From Pholiota molesta (lineage: Eukaryota; Basidiomycota; Agaricomycetes; Agaricales; Strophariaceae), in contig JACGCK010000008.1 of the NCBI GenBank assembly GCA_014925825.1, positions 186,001-250,000 of the forward strand: 64,000 nucleotides of DNA, written 5' to 3'. Each line of letters opens with the position of its first letter. Position 1 is the first letter of the stretch. Positions 60,174 through 64,000 of the stretch are shown piece after piece. Position numbers and translations under genes: made by a program. The notes under the pieces were generated by a model. That model ran no database searches, was not told the DNA's origin, and was given only the letters and a program-made list of their open reading frames with translations.

Positions 60174-61318
60174 AACGTCAGAGGGTGAGCCTTTCCAGAG
60201 AACACAAGAGACTGCAAGTCTAACCTTTATATCCCCAGTCTGTTGATACCCTCATGAACTTGGTCTTCGTTCTTGTCTTTTTCTTCTTCTGATTTCCTTA
60301 TGCCTTCTATGCTGCAAAGTACCTATTCATTATCACACGAAGAAGACTGGGATATGCTTGTTTCGATGACAAGTTTTCTTCTTGTGACGTATCTTGTGCT
60401 CTTTTCCTCTTTTCTCTATTGCTATGGTCAGCTGCATCCAACAAGGATCGTACGGAAACGTACTTGTATTTATAGACTTCCTCCCTTTTCGTTATAATAA
60501 TATAGTATCCCACATGCAGATATTGAATATGATGCAGCATGGCTTACACACTGCGTGGCGTGCACCTTTGATCACATTTAGCCATACATAGAGCATATTG
60601 TAATGTTACACAGTGCATGACTTACTTTATTATTGCACCAATTCCAGTGCATTATATTATGGCTGCGAGCATCATGAGGTCTTCGGTCTAGTGAGCTCGC
60701 CGAATGCAAGATAGCTGCAGGCTGAAGATAATGAGAGAAATCCCTAAAAAGCAAATATTCATAGCGCACCTTTGGACTGGATAGAAGACCATTTTCTGGA
60801 ATAGGAATGGCTTTGGCACCGCGTACGGGAACGAAATGCAGGACGCGCATGCCCAACGAATCGATCAGATGCCATCGATAAGGCGAGGAGGCACAGAGTC
60901 CTCAAGAGGACAAAGAGAACCGAAAAAGCGAGAAGAAAACCCAAGCATTGTGGCTGCTTGCAGGTAAGTACGACTGCATCCATGCCTTGCCTGCAGACAT
61001 GAGTCAGGCAAGATGCATGTCACCCAGGTGGACCGCGTGATCGAAGGCATCTCTTCGTCAGTGTGAATCGATTGCTCTCATTGAGAAGGGTGCGCCAAAA
61101 CATGGCGCGAGTTCGTGCATCGGGGTGGTCAGGAAGGCAACAGCAGAGGACAGAGACAGGAGAACCAAACTTTTTTTGAATTTCCACTCTTTCTGGTCGA
61201 CCATCGATTGATGTGTCACCTGACCGCATCCTCAGAATATCCTCTCCGGCCCGCTCACCCGACAACGATAAGATCAAAGAGGGGGCGCTTATCCGTCTCC
61301 CCCGACTTATTTTCTGCC
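60174..61318. other. intergenic region MAF1 / racemase
   Basis: About 1.1 kb without a supported gene; short frames on both strands match no known family. Confidence 0.4.
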
Positions 61319-62137
61319 ATGTCGGACACTATATCACTGCTCGTCATAAATCCGAACTCATCAGCGTCTATGACAGATGGCCTGTTCAAAATTTGGTGCC
61401 CCCTCCTGGCGTGACGCTAGCCTTTTACACCGCGCCTGCCTCCGCGCCGCCCTCGATAAATGATGCCACAACAGGTGTCCTCAGTGCAGCGGCCTGTTTC
61501 GCAGATATTCAAAAGGAAGGGATTATAGAAAGATACGACGGGTTCCTCGTCTGCTGCTGTGCGCGTGTATTTTTTGAGCTTGAAGAGCCTCGCTAATTAA
61601 TCGTCTCAAAATTTCTCTGAAGTCTCCGACCACCCACTAACGCACATGCTGCGCGAAAACACACCAAAGCCAGCGATGAATATCCTTGAAGCCGCCATCT
61701 CGCAGTCCTCTTAATCGGACAGCGCTTTGGAATAATCACCTCAGGTTGGGGTTAAAATACATTCATTATACGGAAGTCGAAACTTTTTGGGAGCGACGTC
61801 CGAAAGATTTGCGGGCTGGTGACCTGCGAACTCGGGGTGTTGGAGTTCCAGAGCGGGGAGCGCGCACACGTGGAGGCTCGAGTGAAAGCAGCGGCCGCCA
61901 AAAGCGCTAGCCAAGGCGCCGACGTCATCATCCTTGGATGTGCTGGTACGAATATGAAAAGGCTTTCAGGGATATTATCTATGTCGAAACTTTTTTTTTT
62001 TTTTTTTTAGGAATGGCTGGTATGGAAGACTTGGTGCAACAAGGAGTAAAAGAAGCAGGTTCAAGCCCGTTCGAGTTGTAGATGGTGCAAAAGCTGGAGT
62101 ACAGATTCTTGCAGGACTGGCAAGGTTGGCAAAATAA
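61319..62137 (+). CDS. Asp/Glu (hydantoin) racemase, Dcg1-like, with several frame breaks
   Basis: Allantoin/hydantoin racemase superfamily. In order across changing frames: MSDTISLLVINPNSSASMTD, LVPPPGVTLAFYTAPASAPP, INDATTGVLSAAACFADIQK, YDGFLVCC with the first catalytic Cys region, SDHPLTHMLRE, FGIITSGW, GLVTCELGVLEFQSGERAHV, SQGADVIILGCAGMAGMEDL with the second catalytic Cys, VRVVDGAKAGVQILAGLARL. About 245 residues. Gaps of one base are needed at about 61388 (A run), 61708, 61757 (beside GGTTAAAA), 61792 (T run), 61818 and 62052. An intron near 61945-62010 ends in an 18-T tract before AG. With six breaks in 0.8 kb this could be a true pseudogene. Convergent with NOP15. Confidence 0.65.
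61991..62008. repeat. 18-base T tract at a splice acceptor
   Basis: Eighteen T directly before AG at 62009-62010, the acceptor of an intron in the racemase gene. An extreme polypyrimidine tract, and a place where length may be misread. Confidence 0.8.
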
Positions 62138-62249
62138 AAATGTGAAAATGCTTACACTCCATTTCGTGGAACAACGGGGTCGTAAAAAAAGGGAACCATC
62201 AATAGCATTGGCAAGGATCTGATGGGAGACATATATACAATGGTTTGGT

Positions 62250-63547
62250 CAGGCTTGCACTAGGGCAGACGTTTTCTAGAAATTATTAGCATAGACGGAA
62301 AAATAATATTAACAATTACTTACATATCCAGCAGCATCGAAGTCATACTTAATACCTGCTTTCTCCAATTTTAGCTTACGTTCGCGTTGTCGCTTCAATA
62401 GCGCTTCGAAGCTTTCTTTGTTCTTCTTCCGTGCGAGGCTGCAAAAACGTAATAATCAGCAACAGGAATAATCAAAACCTGGACTACTTGCCTTATTATG
62501 CGACTCTCGTTCAACGCGATCTCTGGGGACAACTCTCCATTTGCGATTTGCACCTACCCAGAGCTCGGGGTGTACTTCCGCCTTGGGGATGAGCTTACAA
62601 CGCATGATATGGCCCATCAACAGTAGTTGTCCATGGTTTCTGCCACGATTTGGGCAACAGCGGATGAGTCGAACTCGATGAAACCGTAATGTTTAGACTT
62701 TCCAGTCTTGATACAATTCTGAGGTCAGAATAATGTATTTATCCACGATAGATAAGACAAATACCTTTTTGTTGCGCGACACCCGTAAACGAGTGACGGT
62801 TCCGAATTGCGAAAAGTATGCCTTAATTGATCTTCGTAGAAACCGTGAGGCAGCGGCCGAGGAAAAGCACACCACGATCTTCTGACTGAGAACGCATCGA
62901 GCAAAGAATGAATACAGGAATGAATGAGAAATAACTACACCACACACCTTCTCCTTTTTAGCTTTCTCCAGCTTCCGCTTGACGCTAGCATCGTCTTTGG
63001 CGACAGTAGGGAGCGAGCCGATATCAAATTCTGTGGGCTCATCGTCCATTGCTTCCTCATCCGAAGAATCGTCGTCGTCCGTCGAGAAACCGTGTAGATG
63101 ACCTTCCTCCTCGGACTCTTCACCCGACTTATTGGCTTCCTCTGCATCTCTAGCTCTTCGTCTTCTGATTCCTCACAACGGGCGCTGGCGCTTTGGCCTT
63201 CTTCGACTTAGCAGGAGGAGCCTTTCGGCTTGCGGGGACGCGAGATAGAGGTAGGGATGGGTCGGTGGGTTTTGATTTCTTGCTGGTAGTGGAGTCCTTG
63301 GAATTCTTGAGGATGGATTTGATCGGCTTTGTTGACGAAGGAGCAGACTCTTTCTTTGCCTTTTTGGGTGCCGAAGCAGGCTGGGCTCCTCTGCTGCTGT
63401 CAAGTCGGGCACAGCATCTTTTTTCCTCTTCAGTGTTTTGGAAGGCTTTGACGATGATTCCGCGTCAGGCACTGCAGCAGTTTTGGCCTCCGAAGCAGCT
63501 TTTGGTGTCGCTTTTTTCGCTTTTTTCGCCAGATTCAGAGGAGCCAT
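62250..63547 (-). CDS. Nop15/NIFK-like nucleolar RNA-binding protein
   Basis: RRM protein of 60S ribosome biogenesis. Start [20 protein letters not shown], a Lys/Ser/Pro-rich N-terminus and an acidic stretch ([20 protein letters not shown]), then the [11 protein letters not shown] with [89 protein letters not shown]. The tail is basic ([20 protein letters not shown], then the short last exon KTSALVQA). One-base gaps are needed at about 62628, 62832 and 62857, with two or three more in the N-terminal third (63100-63420). The intron after SHNK may be GC-AG (AAG|GCAAGT at 62491-62490), but the phase at its acceptor does not fit cleanly. Confidence 0.78.
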
Positions 63548-63661
63548 GGTATAAACTTAGGAAAGGGAGATATAGGACTCGGAAAGAGTACTCTAAGTGT
63601 CTTGCCGAGCGAATCGAAGTGGTGGAATGTAGTCACAAAATAATTTCTGAAAAAGTGAAAG

Positions 63662-64000
63662 ATGTTGATCAACAAGGCACAACAACCTCTTTCAATGCTA
63701 CCACGCTTCTCCAATCCACATTTCTTGCCCCAGTCTACAGAAACGATAACACGTGCAGAAATTTATGCAGACGACGCAGAAGATGTGTACGATAGCTCGC
63801 AAGTGGATCCAAAATCCATTGAAGAGCTCAATCGATTAATCAAGCATTCCATTCCGAAGATACGATATGAAGTGCCTACCGACGCAGAAGTTGGACATGG
63901 ATCCAAGACGTTAGACCAAAACGATGCTACTGAGACAGAGGGGGAGAGCTTAGTTTGTATGTCGTTCTTTTCTATTATTCATCTTGGTATCCCTGATTAT
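63662..64000 (+). CDS. unidentified protein, 5' end only
   Basis: Open from the ATG at 63662 to the window edge, except for a likely intron donor GTATGT at about 63958. It reads MLINKAQQPLSMLPRFSNPH, then RAEIYADDAEDVYDSSQVDP, KSIEELNRLIKHSIPKIRYE, VPTDAEVGHGSK and an acidic stretch. The regular charge pattern and lack of stops suggest a real gene. I do not recognise the family. It is divergent from NOP15, with 114 bp between start codons. Confidence 0.5.
   Translation, partial: MLINKAQQPLSMLPRFSNPHFLPQSTETITRAEIYADDAEDVYDSSQVDPKSIEELNRLIKHSIPKIRYEVPTDAEVGHGSKTLDQNDATETEGESLVCMSFFSIIHLGIPDY

Noticed and set aside
1..64000. tRNA, rRNA, CRISPR arrays and intact transposons
   Set aside because: No T-loop plus acceptor pairing, array of spaced repeats, transposase, reverse transcriptase or long terminal repeat was recognised by eye; short tRNAs could still be missed.

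Overview
The window is eukaryotic nuclear DNA, almost certainly from a mushroom-forming basidiomycete (Agaricomycetes). The evidence is dense splitting of genes by 45-75 bp GT-AG introns, FunK1-type fungal kinases, a DUF6533 membrane protein, and a homeodomain factor with the C-terminal domain of the agaricomycete hom2 family. Genes are packed on both strands, often as divergent pairs with starts 38-161 bp apart. No tRNA, rRNA, CRISPR array or intact transposon was recognised.

Layout. 1-2.8 kb: gene-poor, GC-rich, with a repeated 10-bp motif and a broken unidentified reading frame. 2.8-17.3 kb: housekeeping genes alternating between splicing and mitochondrial roles (ZNF830-like, COX10, U1-70K, a hom2-like homeodomain factor, TIM13, JJJ1, PRP18, COX12/COX6B, a sulfite-oxidase-like enzyme, a DUF1748 protein). 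17.9-22.5 kb: a YJU2B/Saf4 splicing factor and an inositol-polyphosphate 5-phosphatase. 22.8-24.8 kb: a decayed FunK1 kinase. 25.9-35.9 kb: a glutamine-rich ARID (SWI1-like) chromatin remodeller, a VTT-domain membrane protein and a Zn2Cys6 regulator. 37.9-47.8 kb: a J-domain protein, a CobW GTPase, the GPI-lipid remodelling protein CWH43 and a serine incorporator. 48.6-57.9 kb: DUF6533, a DapA-family aldolase, the mitochondrial dynamin MGM1, an SCP2 protein and a FunK1-like pseudokinase. 59.1-64 kb: MAF1, a Dcg1-like racemase, NOP15 and the 5' end of an unidentified gene.

Many genes that should be essential carry reading-frame breaks, and nearly all can be repaired by one missing base, often in a short homopolymer. 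Other genes (TIM13, PRP18, SERINC, MGM1, the 5-phosphatase, SCP2) read cleanly through many exons. The simplest explanation is residual deletion errors in the assembly rather than mass pseudogenisation. Gene calls below follow conserved protein sequence across these breaks, and exon edges may be off by a base or two. I found no convincing multi-gene novel system. The most interesting leads are the repeated AACGACGTTC motif, the unusual number of GC-AG introns, the 38-bp CobW/CWH43 divergent promoter, and a FunK1 protein that has lost its kinase motifs.
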